Source: Aquificaceae bacterium
GTDB lineage: Bacteria; Aquificota; Aquificia; Aquificales; Aquificaceae
Assembly: GCA_015487835.1 (NCBI GenBank)
Contig: WFOY01000067.1
Coordinates: forward strand, 1-10,255
Reading direction: 5' to 3'
DNA: 10,255 nucleotides
Shown: positions 1 to 5,399 of the stretch, piece by piece
How the letters are laid out: each line of letters starts with the position of its first letter
Numbering within the stretch: the stretch's first letter is position 1
Notes under the pieces: generated by a model
Told to the model about the DNA's origin: nothing
The model's input: only the letters and a program-made list of their open reading frames with translations
The model's database searches: none
Made by a program: the position numbers and the translations under genes

Positions 1-146
1 ACGAGCCTGTGCAGTATCTCGGCGACACCCCCACCCACCTTGGTGGAGTTCACGTGAAGCACCTTTATGCCCCTAAGATCCTTGGCTATGATCTCTAGCT
101 CCTTCAAGGTGCCGCTGTCCACGTACTTGGCGTACTCCTCGATCAT
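1..146 (-). CDS. Trehalose synthase-like GT4 glycosyltransferase (N-terminal part, runs off the window)
   Basis: Only the first 48 codons are inside the window, read on the minus strand from ATG at 146-144. The visible protein begins MIEEYAKYVDSG and contains VLHVNST followed by VGGGVAEILHRLV. The HVNST-x-x-GGGVAEIL signature is the N-terminal glycine-rich loop of TreT-type trehalose synthases and related GT4 glycosyltransferases, which make trehalose from an NDP-glucose donor and glucose. That function is known for the family; the donor and acceptor here cannot be judged from so short a piece. Start choice: a GGAG lies seven bases upstream of the ATG, inside the last codons of the preceding gene, whose TAG stop is one base away (TAGCATG). 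The two genes are therefore almost certainly co-transcribed and translationally coupled. Trehalose or a related glycoside would fit a compatible-solute role. Confidence 0.8.
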   Translation of the reverse strand, partial: MIEEYAKYVDSGTLKELEIIAKDLRGIKVLHVNSTKVGGGVAEILHRL

Positions 147-147
147 G

Positions 148-759
148 CTAAGTCTCCAAAATGTTTATAAGCCTGTCCTTCAGCTGATACAGGCTCACCG
201 ACATGAGATCGATCCTGTTCACCTCCTCGGCCTTCTTCACCTCACCTATCTCCGTGAGCCACCTGGAGAAATCGTTGAGCGGTGAGCAGTGGACGAGCCT
301 GGAGGTAACTATGTGGTAAAAGAGGGAGTGGATCCCCACCCTCTCTATTCCCTCCCTAAGTTCCTTCAGGTCCCTTGCAACTAAGCCAAGGTCCACGACC
401 TTCCTCACAGCCCTGATAAAGTAAAAGGGCTTGCAGATCTTGTCGAAGGAGTGGCCCTCCCTTTCCAGGATCCTGACCATCTCATCCCTTATATCGGATA
501 TACAGACGCACTCTAAAAGATCTAAGGCCGAGAACTTCTCCGCCAGGACCGGGTAACCGTTCTCAGCGAACCAGTAAGAGAAGCTGTTCCAGTAGTCCGT
601 AGGTAGGAAGTGGTACTCGAACATATTCCTGTAGAGGTGGTAGTATATGGTGTCGTCGTCCACCTCTTTCAGGGCCTTGAGGAACGTGCCTAAGGTGATC
701 GCCTTTATGCCTGTGTACTGGGCTGTCCAAAGCTCGGACTTGAACCTGAACTCGGGCAT
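148..759 (-). CDS. DUF5752-like protein with two tandem helical repeats, partner of the trehalose-synthase-like gene
   Basis: A 203-residue soluble protein with no signal peptide or membrane segment. I match it to the DUF5752 family from memory of that family's neighbourhood and sequence style; its molecular function is unknown. The protein is an internal duplication. Residues about 19-99 and 125-202 align with the shared pattern (Y/F)YH(L/I), then F-S-x-W, then A-E, D-L and finally ILE. Conserved pairs are YYH 39-41 with FYH 147-149, W63 with W167, AE 73-74 with AE 177-178, and ILE 97-99 with ILE 200-202. It sits one base upstream of the TreT-like start, so a role in regulating or assisting that enzyme is a reasonable inference. 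Start: ATG at 759 is used here, but the only good Shine-Dalgarno (GGGAGG, 775-780) lies 15 bases upstream of it and 6 bases from an in-frame ATT at 768-766. Longer versions overlap bcp and are unlikely. Confidence 0.75.
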   Translation of the reverse strand: MPEFRFKSELWTAQYTGIKAITLGTFLKALKEVDDDTIYYHLYRNMFEYHFLPTDYWNSFSYWFAENGYPVLAEKFSALDLLECVCISDIRDEMVRILEREGHSFDKICKPFYFIRAVRKVVDLGLVARDLKELREGIERVGIHSLFYHIVTSRLVHCSPLNDFSRWLTEIGEVKKAEEVNRIDLMSVSLYQLKDRLINILET

Positions 760-764
760 ATAAT
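759..764 (+). promoter_or_regulatory. Candidate -10 box (TATAAT) for the bcp-led plus-strand operon
   Basis: A perfect TATAAT lies in the 34-base gap between the divergent DUF5752-like gene and bcp, 29 bases before the bcp ATG. This would allow a start point near 771 and a leader carrying the bcp ribosome binding site AAGGGGG (781-787). I see no convincing -35 hexamer at the usual distance, so the call rests on the -10 match and position alone. The box overlaps the first base of the minus-strand start codon. Confidence 0.35.
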
Positions 765-774
765 TAATGGTAAA

Positions 775-780
775 CCTCCC
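775..780 (-). promoter_or_regulatory. Shine-Dalgarno-like GGGAGG with odd spacing to the DUF5752-like start
   Basis: On the minus strand GGGAGG is followed by TTTACC, then in frame ATT, AAT, TAT and ATG. It is ideally spaced (6 bases) for the ATT and poorly spaced (15 bases) for the ATG. Either the ATT is a rare start codon, or the motif is a chance match and the ATG is used with a short or absent leader. Confidence 0.35.
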
Positions 781-793
781 AAGGGGGATAGGG

Positions 794-1264
794 ATGCTGA
801 AGGAAGGGGACAAGGCTCCTGACTTCTGCCTCAAAGGTATAGACGAGAAGGGTCAGGAAGGTGAGTTCTGCCTGAAGGACCTCCTCGGTAGCAAGGTCAT
901 ACTCTACTTCTACCCCAAGGACGACACCCCCGGCTGCACCACCGAGGCCTGTGACTTCAGGGACAACCTGAACCTGCTTGCAAGCAAGGGCTACCGTGTG
1001 GTGGGTGTTAGCCCCGACAGCCTCGAGTCCCACAGGAGGTTCAGGGAGAAGTACGGCCTCAACTTCATCCTTCTGAGCGATCCGGACAAGAAGGTTGCCG
1101 AGGCTTACGGAGCTTACGGAGAGAAGAAGATGTACGGCAAGGTAACCAAGGGCATAATCAGGTCCACCTTTCTGATAGATAGTGAGGGGAGGATAGAGAG
1201 GGCATGGTACAACGTAAAGGCGAAGGGTCACGTGGCAAGCATAATGAAGGATCTGGGGATCTGA
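794..1264 (+). CDS. bcp: Thioredoxin-dependent peroxiredoxin, Bcp/PrxQ type
   Basis: A 156-residue cytoplasmic thiol peroxidase that reduces hydrogen peroxide and organic hydroperoxides using thioredoxin. The N-terminus GDKAPDF is typical of the family. The active-site stretch DDTPGCTTEACDFRD holds the peroxidatic Cys48 and, five residues on, Cys53, the resolving-cysteine spacing of atypical 2-Cys Bcp/PrxQ enzymes. The later YGKVTKGIIRSTFLID segment carries the conserved Arg before the FLID strand. Length matches the family norm of about 150-157. Start: ATG 794 is preceded by AAGGGGG with a 6-base spacer and begins like other Bcp proteins; the in-frame ATG at 767 has no ribosome binding site and would run into the putative promoter. 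It is first in a plus-strand run, overlapping nth. A thioredoxin gene at the far end of the window could encode its reductant. Confidence 0.94.
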   Translation: MLKEGDKAPDFCLKGIDEKGQEGEFCLKDLLGSKVILYFYPKDDTPGCTTEACDFRDNLNLLASKGYRVVGVSPDSLESHRRFREKYGLNFILLSDPDKKVAEAYGAYGEKKMYGKVTKGIIRSTFLIDSEGRIERAWYNVKAKGHVASIMKDLGI

Positions 1265-1890
1265 GGGAAAGGGTACTGGAGATAGTCAGAAGACTCGAGA
1301 GGGAGTACCCTGACGCACGCCTTGAGCTCGAATACGACAACGCCTTCCAGCTCCTCGTGGAGGCTATCCTGGCGGCCCAGGAGTCGGACAAAAAGGTGAA
1401 CTCGATCAGAAAAGCCTTATTCGAGAAGTATCCGGACCCCGAGTCCGTAGTCCGTGCACCTCTTGACCAAATAGAGAAAGATATAAGGAGCATAAACTTC
1501 TACAGGAGGAAGGCGAAGCTCCTCAAGAGCTGCTGTGAGGTCCTGGTAAAGGAGTTCGGTGGGGAGGTCCCAAAAACCGTCGAGGAGATGACGAAACTCC
1601 CAGGCGTGGGCAGGAAGACCGCCAACATGGTCATAGGTGGATCCTACGGCCTACCGGCCATAATAGTGGACAGGCACGTGCTCAGGGTTTCCCAGAGGAT
1701 AGGTCTGACTAAAGAGAATGATCCCGACAGGGTCGAGTTCGACCTCAGAGAGGTAGTTCCCGAGGATCTGTGGACGAAGTTCTCCTTTCTGATCCTGAAC
1801 CACGGCAAGTCTGTCTGCACCGCCAGGGACCCAAGATGTGATAGGTGCACCATCTGTGATCTTTGCGACTCCTGTAAGGTGAAGATCTGA
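1204..1890 (+). CDS. nth: Endonuclease III, DNA glycosylase/AP lyase with [4Fe-4S] cluster
   Basis: Base-excision repair enzyme that removes oxidised pyrimidines and cleaves the abasic site. Numbering from ATG 1204: helix-hairpin-helix LPGVGRKTANM at about 132-142 with catalytic Lys138, catalytic Asp156 in VDRH, and the C-terminal cluster loop Cys205-X6-Cys212-X2-Cys215-X5-Cys221. Two further cysteines (218 and 224) lie in or just after the loop. The conserved AAQESD segment (58-62) corresponds to the SAQATD region of the E. coli enzyme. Homology appears to begin near residue 20 (LRERVLEIVRRLE). The annotated ATG therefore gives a roughly 20-residue basic extension and a 61-base overlap with bcp. 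No ATG, GTG or TTG lies in frame between them; a CTG at 1261, overlapping the bcp stop, is the alternative. Being in the same operon as a peroxidase fits an oxidative-damage theme. Confidence 0.93.
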   Translation: MVQRKGEGSRGKHNEGSGDLRERVLEIVRRLEREYPDARLELEYDNAFQLLVEAILAAQESDKKVNSIRKALFEKYPDPESVVRAPLDQIEKDIRSINFYRRKAKLLKSCCEVLVKEFGGEVPKTVEEMTKLPGVGRKTANMVIGGSYGLPAIIVDRHVLRVSQRIGLTKENDPDRVEFDLREVVPEDLWTKFSFLILNHGKSVCTARDPRCDRCTICDLCDSCKVKI

Positions 1891-1899
1891 GATCCGAAA

Positions 1900-1909
1900 A
1901 TTAATATAT
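1900..1909 (+). promoter_or_regulatory. AT-rich promoter-like box (ATTAATATAT) ahead of the signalling gene cluster
   Basis: The 30-base gap after nth holds the AT-rich block ATTAATATAT in otherwise GC-rich DNA, followed by GAGGT and the ATG at 1921. The same ten-base block occurs on the minus strand just before the pilZ-type gene (10112-10103). TAATAT within it could serve as a -10 element for the four-gene cluster. No clear -35 is seen. Confidence 0.3.
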
Positions 1910-1920
1910 GAGGTAACGGT

Positions 1921-3102
1921 ATGCTGAAGAGGATCCTATTCAGAGACCTTGACATCAACGTCATCAACCTCCAGAACATCTTAGATGACGCTAAGCGAAG
2001 GGGGGTGACAGGCTTTCTGAGGATAGTTTACTGGGACAGTGAGGACTATCTGGTGTTCGTGGAGGGGGAACCGAGGAGGTCCGTAGCTCTTAGCATAGAT
2101 GGGAAGAGGCTCATAGGAGACCCGGGATCCTTCTCGATCAAGGGGAAGGAGGGGACAGCGACCCTTGTGGAGACCACGATGGACGACCTGGTAGGTTTCT
2201 TGGAGTACAAACACTACCCTGACAGGGAGGGTTCCCTTGTGTTCTTCCCTTACGGAACACTGACCCAGGAGCCCGTGTCCCTGAACTTCCTGGATCTAAA
2301 CAAGGGGATCGCCCTTGCCGAGAGGAGCCACCTCACAGGTTACGTAGCCCTGTACACCGAGGAGGACCTGATAGGTATGGTGGTCTTCAGTGGAGGCCAG
2401 CCTGTTGGTGTGTTCGGAGGTAACGGGAGCTACGGTGATGAGGCCGTAGCCTACATAAACGTGAACCTCACGCCTTCAAGGAGCTACATATCTATGTACG
2501 CCGTTGAACCCGAGATCCTGAACTTCCTTGTGTCTATGCACAGGGGAAACGTACATCCCTCAGACACGGTCTTTATGACCTACCAGGAGGCCGAGGACTT
2601 CGTAACCGGCAACAAAAAGGACGCCCTCGTCATGGTGGAGAGCGAAGGCATCTTCAGGTACGACCTCTTCTTCAGGGGCCAGAAGGTGGAGAGGATCCTC
2701 AAGGAGAAGGGCTTTCTCGTTTACGACGAGGACGCAAGGAAGAGGATCTCGGTAAAGGTGGAGAACATGCCGGAGAGAAAGATAAAGCTGTACGAGATAA
2801 CCTTGGTCGAGAAGATCAGCCCCGTGGAGGTATCCTTTGAGATCGCTGCCACGGAGACGACCGAGGACGAGGTCCCCCCTGAGGTTGTGGACACGGTGAG
2901 GTCCGAGTTCATAAAGAAGGTGGGTCCCGTGGGCAGGATCCTCTGGACGAGGATACTAACCGAGATGGGGTTCAAGGAGGGTTCCCTGACGAAGGCACAG
3001 CTTAAGACCCTGATACCGAGGCTCAGGGACGAGATCCCGGAGGAGGACATGAGGAGGGAGTTCCTGGAAAAAATTCGGGAGGTATCACCCGATATGATCT
3101 AA
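1921..3102 (+). CDS. Cytoplasmic signalling protein with repeated DUF4388/PATAN-like modules and a DUF8082-like C-terminal domain
   Basis: A 393-residue soluble protein with no signal peptide or membrane helix and no catalytic motif I recognise. Two copies of a beta-rich module are visible. Residues 30-57 (TGFLRIVYWDSED, then VFVEGEP) and 139-165 (TGYVALYTEEDLI, then VVFSGGQPVGVF) share TG(F/Y), an acidic turn and G(E/Q)P, as in DUF4388/PATAN-type domains. A weaker third copy may be at 230-260 (DALVMVESEGIFRYDLFFRG). After an acidic linker (about 305-320) the tail at 322-388 has the KKVGPVGRIL motif plus a helical pattern, like the C-terminal domain now called DUF8082 that accompanies Roadblock, kinase and PATAN proteins. 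These assignments are by eye. Start ATG 1921 follows GAGGT with good spacing. The next gene begins 13 bases downstream. A scaffold or regulator for the MglA/Roadblock pair is the likely role, by inference. Confidence 0.7.
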   Translation: MLKRILFRDLDINVINLQNILDDAKRRGVTGFLRIVYWDSEDYLVFVEGEPRRSVALSIDGKRLIGDPGSFSIKGKEGTATLVETTMDDLVGFLEYKHYPDREGSLVFFPYGTLTQEPVSLNFLDLNKGIALAERSHLTGYVALYTEEDLIGMVVFSGGQPVGVFGGNGSYGDEAVAYINVNLTPSRSYISMYAVEPEILNFLVSMHRGNVHPSDTVFMTYQEAEDFVTGNKKDALVMVESEGIFRYDLFFRGQKVERILKEKGFLVYDEDARKRISVKVENMPERKIKLYEITLVEKISPVEVSFEIAATETTEDEVPPEVVDTVRSEFIKKVGPVGRILWTRILTEMGFKEGSLTKAQLKTLIPRLRDEIPEEDMRREFLEKIREVSPDMI

Positions 3103-3115
3103 AAGGGGGTCTGGG

Positions 3116-4231
3116 ATGGTTGGTAGGTACTTCAGGAACGCGTCTCTTATAGAGAAATTCGTCGTTCCGAACGTGGTGATACTGTTTCTGCTCATAGGTT
3201 CGGTGGGAGCGATCAGCTACCTGCTCATCCAGGGCCAGATGAGGAAGCAGGCCGAGGACATACTCAACAACGGCTACAAGCTGTTCTTAGAGCAGGTCAA
3301 GGTTAGGGAGAGGGCAGGCCTGTCGGTAGCCTACCTGGTCAGCCTGGATCCTGTGGTCAAGAGGGCCTTCGCCACCAAGAACAGGAGGTTGCTCTACAAG
3401 TACGTTAAGGTGAGGTCCGATCTGGAGATACTGACCGGTGTTTACGACCTCAGACTTCACTTCCTCGAGCCGCTCGCCATATCCTTCTTCAGGAGCTGGA
3501 ACCCTGAGAGGTTCGGGATAGACGTCTCCAAGTTCAGGCGCATCATAGTCACCGTGGCTCAGAGGAGGTCTCCCCAGAAGGGTATAGAGGTGGGTCTCAG
3601 GAGGACCATCGTCACGGGAGCTGTTCCCATAGTGGACGGCGACAGGTATCTGGGAGCCGTTGAGCTGATAACTCCCTTCAACCCGATCCTGGACGAGCTG
3701 AAGGACCTTACTGGTATGGACAGCATAGTCCTCATAACGAGAAGGGCCGCAGCCCACTCCGAATGGGCAGCCAAGGCCGAGAAGGTGGGGGATTACTTCC
3801 TCTACTACGAGACAAACCCCATACTAAGGGACATACTGCTATCGGCAACCCAGAGGCCAAACACGGTCGTCATAAAGGAGAACTACGCGGTCATGGCGAA
3901 ACCCATATTCGACTTCTCCAAGAGGAACATAGGTCTATTGATACTCGGTTACGACCTCACGCCTGTTATAGAGGCCTACAAACAGCTGGGTGTTTACATA
4001 CTCATGTTCATATTCGTGGGTGTTGTGATCAGCTTCTTCGTCAGCTATATGATATTCAAGAGGTACGTTGAAGAACCCATAAACACGCTCATAGAGCATA
4101 CGGAGAGGATCAGTATGGGAGAGGTAGACCAGAGGATACCGATAACCTCCAAAGACGAGATAGGTAGGCTGGCCGAGGCCTTCGAGAGGATGAGGGTGAG
4201 CATCAAGAAGGTCATGGACCTCCTCAAGTAG
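3116..4231 (+). CDS. Transmembrane dCache_3-like sensor ending at the HAMP domain (no output domain)
   Basis: A 371-residue inner-membrane receptor. TM1 is at about 16-39 and TM2 at about 292-314. The periplasmic domain between them (about 45-285) carries hallmarks of the dCache_3 double sensor: LRLHFLEP (112-119), SFFRSWNPERFG (123-134) and KGIEVGLRR (155-163), followed by GAVPIVDGD. A HAMP domain follows TM2 at about 316-368, with Pro321 and the DEIGRLAEAFERM segment (347-359). The protein stops within a few residues of the HAMP end. Proteins of this architecture usually continue into a chemotaxis signalling, histidine kinase or GGDEF domain; here there is none, and the 53 bases that follow hold no continuation in any frame. 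Start ATG 3116 follows AAGGGGGT at 5 bases. Its position between a PATAN-like protein and the Roadblock/MglA pair suggests that the cytoplasmic HAMP end signals to those soluble partners. The ligand is unknown. Confidence 0.85.
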   Translation: MVGRYFRNASLIEKFVVPNVVILFLLIGSVGAISYLLIQGQMRKQAEDILNNGYKLFLEQVKVRERAGLSVAYLVSLDPVVKRAFATKNRRLLYKYVKVRSDLEILTGVYDLRLHFLEPLAISFFRSWNPERFGIDVSKFRRIIVTVAQRRSPQKGIEVGLRRTIVTGAVPIVDGDRYLGAVELITPFNPILDELKDLTGMDSIVLITRRAAAHSEWAAKAEKVGDYFLYYETNPILRDILLSATQRPNTVVIKENYAVMAKPIFDFSKRNIGLLILGYDLTPVIEAYKQLGVYILMFIFVGVVISFFVSYMIFKRYVEEPINTLIEHTERISMGEVDQRIPITSKDEIGRLAEAFERMRVSIKKVMDLLK

Positions 4232-4234
4232 GGG

Positions 4235-4262
4235 TTGAGAACATGAAGGTAGGGTTTATCAT
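4235..4262 (+). promoter_or_regulatory. Candidate internal promoter for the Roadblock-MglA pair
   Basis: In the 53-base gap after the receptor gene, TTGAGA (4235-4240) and TATCAT (4257-4262) are separated by 16 bases. Each matches five of six positions of the sigma-70 consensus. A start point near 4269 would leave a short leader with the strong ribosome binding site GAGGAGGG (4273-4280) before ATG 4285. This could let the GTPase module be expressed apart from the receptor. It is a sequence match only. Confidence 0.35.
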
Positions 4263-4284
4263 TTTATAGCAAGAGGAGGGAAGG

Positions 4285-4776
4285 ATGGAACTCGACGTGA
4301 TCCAGTACGAGATAGACGAGGAAACAGAAAAACAGCTAATAAACGCCCTGAAGACCTTCGTCTCCAGAACGGACGCCGACCTGGTGATCCTATCCGACGA
4401 TGCCGGTAGGATTATATCCTTCTACGGAAAGAACCTGGACGAGACCCAGGCCGAGTTCCTCGCGAGCATCATAAGCGGTATATTCGGTGCCGCCTTCGAG
4501 ATGGCCAAGATGGTCTCCCACGAGGACCTCCTCGACGCCATCCAGTACGAGAGCAAGAAGCAGAACGTGGTGGTCAAGGCGGTAGGTGACAGGTTCCTAG
4601 TTGGAGTCCTCTGCCCCAAGAGCGTCGCCCTGGGAACGGTGAGGCTGTTCCTGAAGGAGCTCGCCGAGGATCTGACCAGGATATTCTCCACGGTCAGGCC
4701 TAAACCCTCTAAACTTCTGAAGCTATCACCCGAAGCTATAGAAGAGAAGCTGAACAGGATACTTGGGACGCCATGA
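4285..4776 (+). CDS. Roadblock/LC7 domain protein, MglB-like partner of the GTPase
   Basis: A 163-residue cytoplasmic protein. The body (about 15-135) has the Roadblock/LC7 pattern: an amphipathic first helix (EKQLINALKTFVSRTD), then the strand-turn-strand ADLVILSDDAGRIISFYG, a long helix with FLASIISGIFGAAFEMAKM, and the later strands NVVVKAVGDRFLVGVLC and a final helix. The C-terminal 30 residues form an extra helical tail (SPEAIEEKLNRIL), a feature also seen in MglB-type proteins. MglB dimers act as GTPase-activating or exchange-promoting partners of MglA. The gene overlaps the MglA-type gene by 4 bases (ATGA), a strong sign of coupled synthesis of a complex. The start is supported by GAGGAGGG just upstream. 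Whether it is a true MglB or another Roadblock regulator cannot be settled here, so no symbol is given. Confidence 0.85.
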   Translation: MELDVIQYEIDEETEKQLINALKTFVSRTDADLVILSDDAGRIISFYGKNLDETQAEFLASIISGIFGAAFEMAKMVSHEDLLDAIQYESKKQNVVVKAVGDRFLVGVLCPKSVALGTVRLFLKELAEDLTRIFSTVRPKPSKLLKLSPEAIEEKLNRILGTP

Positions 4777-5342
4777 AGCTGAAGGTAGTTTACTTCGGGG
4801 CTTCGCTGGCTGGGAAGAGCACCAACGTCAAGGTCCTCTATGAGCGTCTGAGGGAGAAGGGGGTCACCAAGGGTGACTACATCTCTATGGAAACCGATGA
4901 GAACAGGACCCTTTTCGTGGAGATGTTTCTCAGTTCCTTCAACATAGAGGGTCAGGACATAGACATAAAGGTCCTTACCACACCGGGACAGTTCAGGCTC
5001 CACCCCTTGAGGAAGGTCATAATGAAGGGTGTGGACGGTCTCGTCTTTGTGGTCGACAGTGCGAGGGACAGGGAGAACATAAACTTCTTAGTGCTGAGGG
5101 AAACGGCAGCAGTTCTCAAGGAACAGGGCTTTGACCTTTACTCCCTGCCCGTCGTGGTCCAGTACAACAAGAGAGATCTTCCGGACGCCGTACCCGTTGA
5201 AGAGCTCCAGCCTGTCTGTAACCCTTGGGACACGGAGTACGTAGAGGCGGTAGCTGTGGAAGGAAAGGGTGTGGTGGAGACCTTCCACGCTATAGTCAAG
5301 AAGATCCTCCTCGAAAAGGTCTCTGCAAAGGAAACCCGTTGA
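4773..5342 (+). CDS. mglA: MglA-family small Ras-like GTPase
   Basis: A 189-residue small GTPase. Visible motifs: P-loop GASLAGKS (9-16); switch I region with ENRTLF, where Arg45 aligns with the catalytic arginine described in Thermus MglA; TTPGQF (69-74) in place of the classical DxxG, as is characteristic of MglA, with Gln73 as the catalytic glutamine; NKRD (132-135) for guanine recognition; and a G5-like AVEGKGV (161-167). The TxPGQ and NKRDLPDA signatures separate it from Arf, Rab and Obg-type GTPases. In Myxococcus and Thermus, MglA-GTP marks the leading cell pole and controls type IV pili or gliding; in this organism the output is inferred. It overlaps the Roadblock gene by 4 bases and ends the co-directional run that starts at bcp. 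No terminator is visible after it. Confidence 0.9.
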   Translation: MKLKVVYFGASLAGKSTNVKVLYERLREKGVTKGDYISMETDENRTLFVEMFLSSFNIEGQDIDIKVLTTPGQFRLHPLRKVIMKGVDGLVFVVDSARDRENINFLVLRETAAVLKEQGFDLYSLPVVVQYNKRDLPDAVPVEELQPVCNPWDTEYVEAVAVEGKGVVETFHAIVKKILLEKVSAKETR

Positions 5343-5353
5343 TAAAACCTCCC

Positions 5354-5382
5354 TTGACAGGCACATAATTGAGAATAATTTT
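5354..5382 (+). promoter_or_regulatory. leuA promoter region: consensus -35 TTGACA with an AT-rich -10 zone
   Basis: A perfect TTGACA stands at 5354-5359. The best -10 by sequence is AATAAT (5374-5379, five of six matches, but only a 14-base spacer). TAATTT (5376-5381) has a better 16-base spacer and a weaker match. The whole -10 zone lies inside the palindrome at 5367-5387. The leader to the leuA ATG would be only about 10-15 bases and contains just the ribosome binding site. Confidence 0.55.
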
Positions 5383-5387
5383 CAATT
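5367..5387. promoter_or_regulatory. Fur-box-like palindromic operator over the leuA -10 region
   Basis: A 10-1-10 palindrome with nine of ten arm positions complementary. Its 15-base core TGAGAATAATTTTCA matches the 7-1-7 Fur pattern TGATAATNATTATCA at 12 of 14 defined positions, and TGAGAAT is a common half-site variant in known Fur boxes. It overlaps the presumed -10 element, the classical place for repression. PerR or another FUR-family member could read a similar sequence, so the identity of the regulator is inference. Confidence 0.55.
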
Positions 5388-5393
5388 AGGAGG
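5388..5393 (+). promoter_or_regulatory. Ribosome binding site that fixes the leuA start
   Basis: AGGAGG is followed by exactly six bases and ATG at 5400. An in-frame TTG at 5394 directly abuts this motif and cannot be the start, so the protein begins MGDKVYIF, which also agrees with the family N-terminus. Confidence 0.85.
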
Positions 5394-5399
5394 TTGGTA

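Noticed and set aside
67..285. Plus-strand 72-codon frame at the window start
   Set aside because: It is antisense to the glycosyltransferase and DUF5752-like genes, both supported by motifs, coupling and a ribosome binding site.
764..1231. Long minus-strand open frame opposite bcp
   Set aside because: It lies antisense to a clear peroxiredoxin, has no recognisable motif and low-complexity composition typical of an antisense shadow.
4243..4269. Nine-codon mini-ORF (ATG AAG GTA to TAG) in the gap before the Roadblock gene
   Set aside because: It has no good ribosome binding site and overlaps the candidate promoter; too short to support as a leader peptide.
4232..4284. Possible frameshifted continuation of the receptor into a chemotaxis signalling domain
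   Set aside because: Two frames stop within a few codons and the third stops before the Roadblock gene; there is no space or sequence for such a domain.
5343..5399. Terminator after mglA formed by the palindrome before leuA
   Set aside because: The arms are AT-rich and no clean U-run follows; the place between TTGACA and the ribosome binding site fits an operator better.
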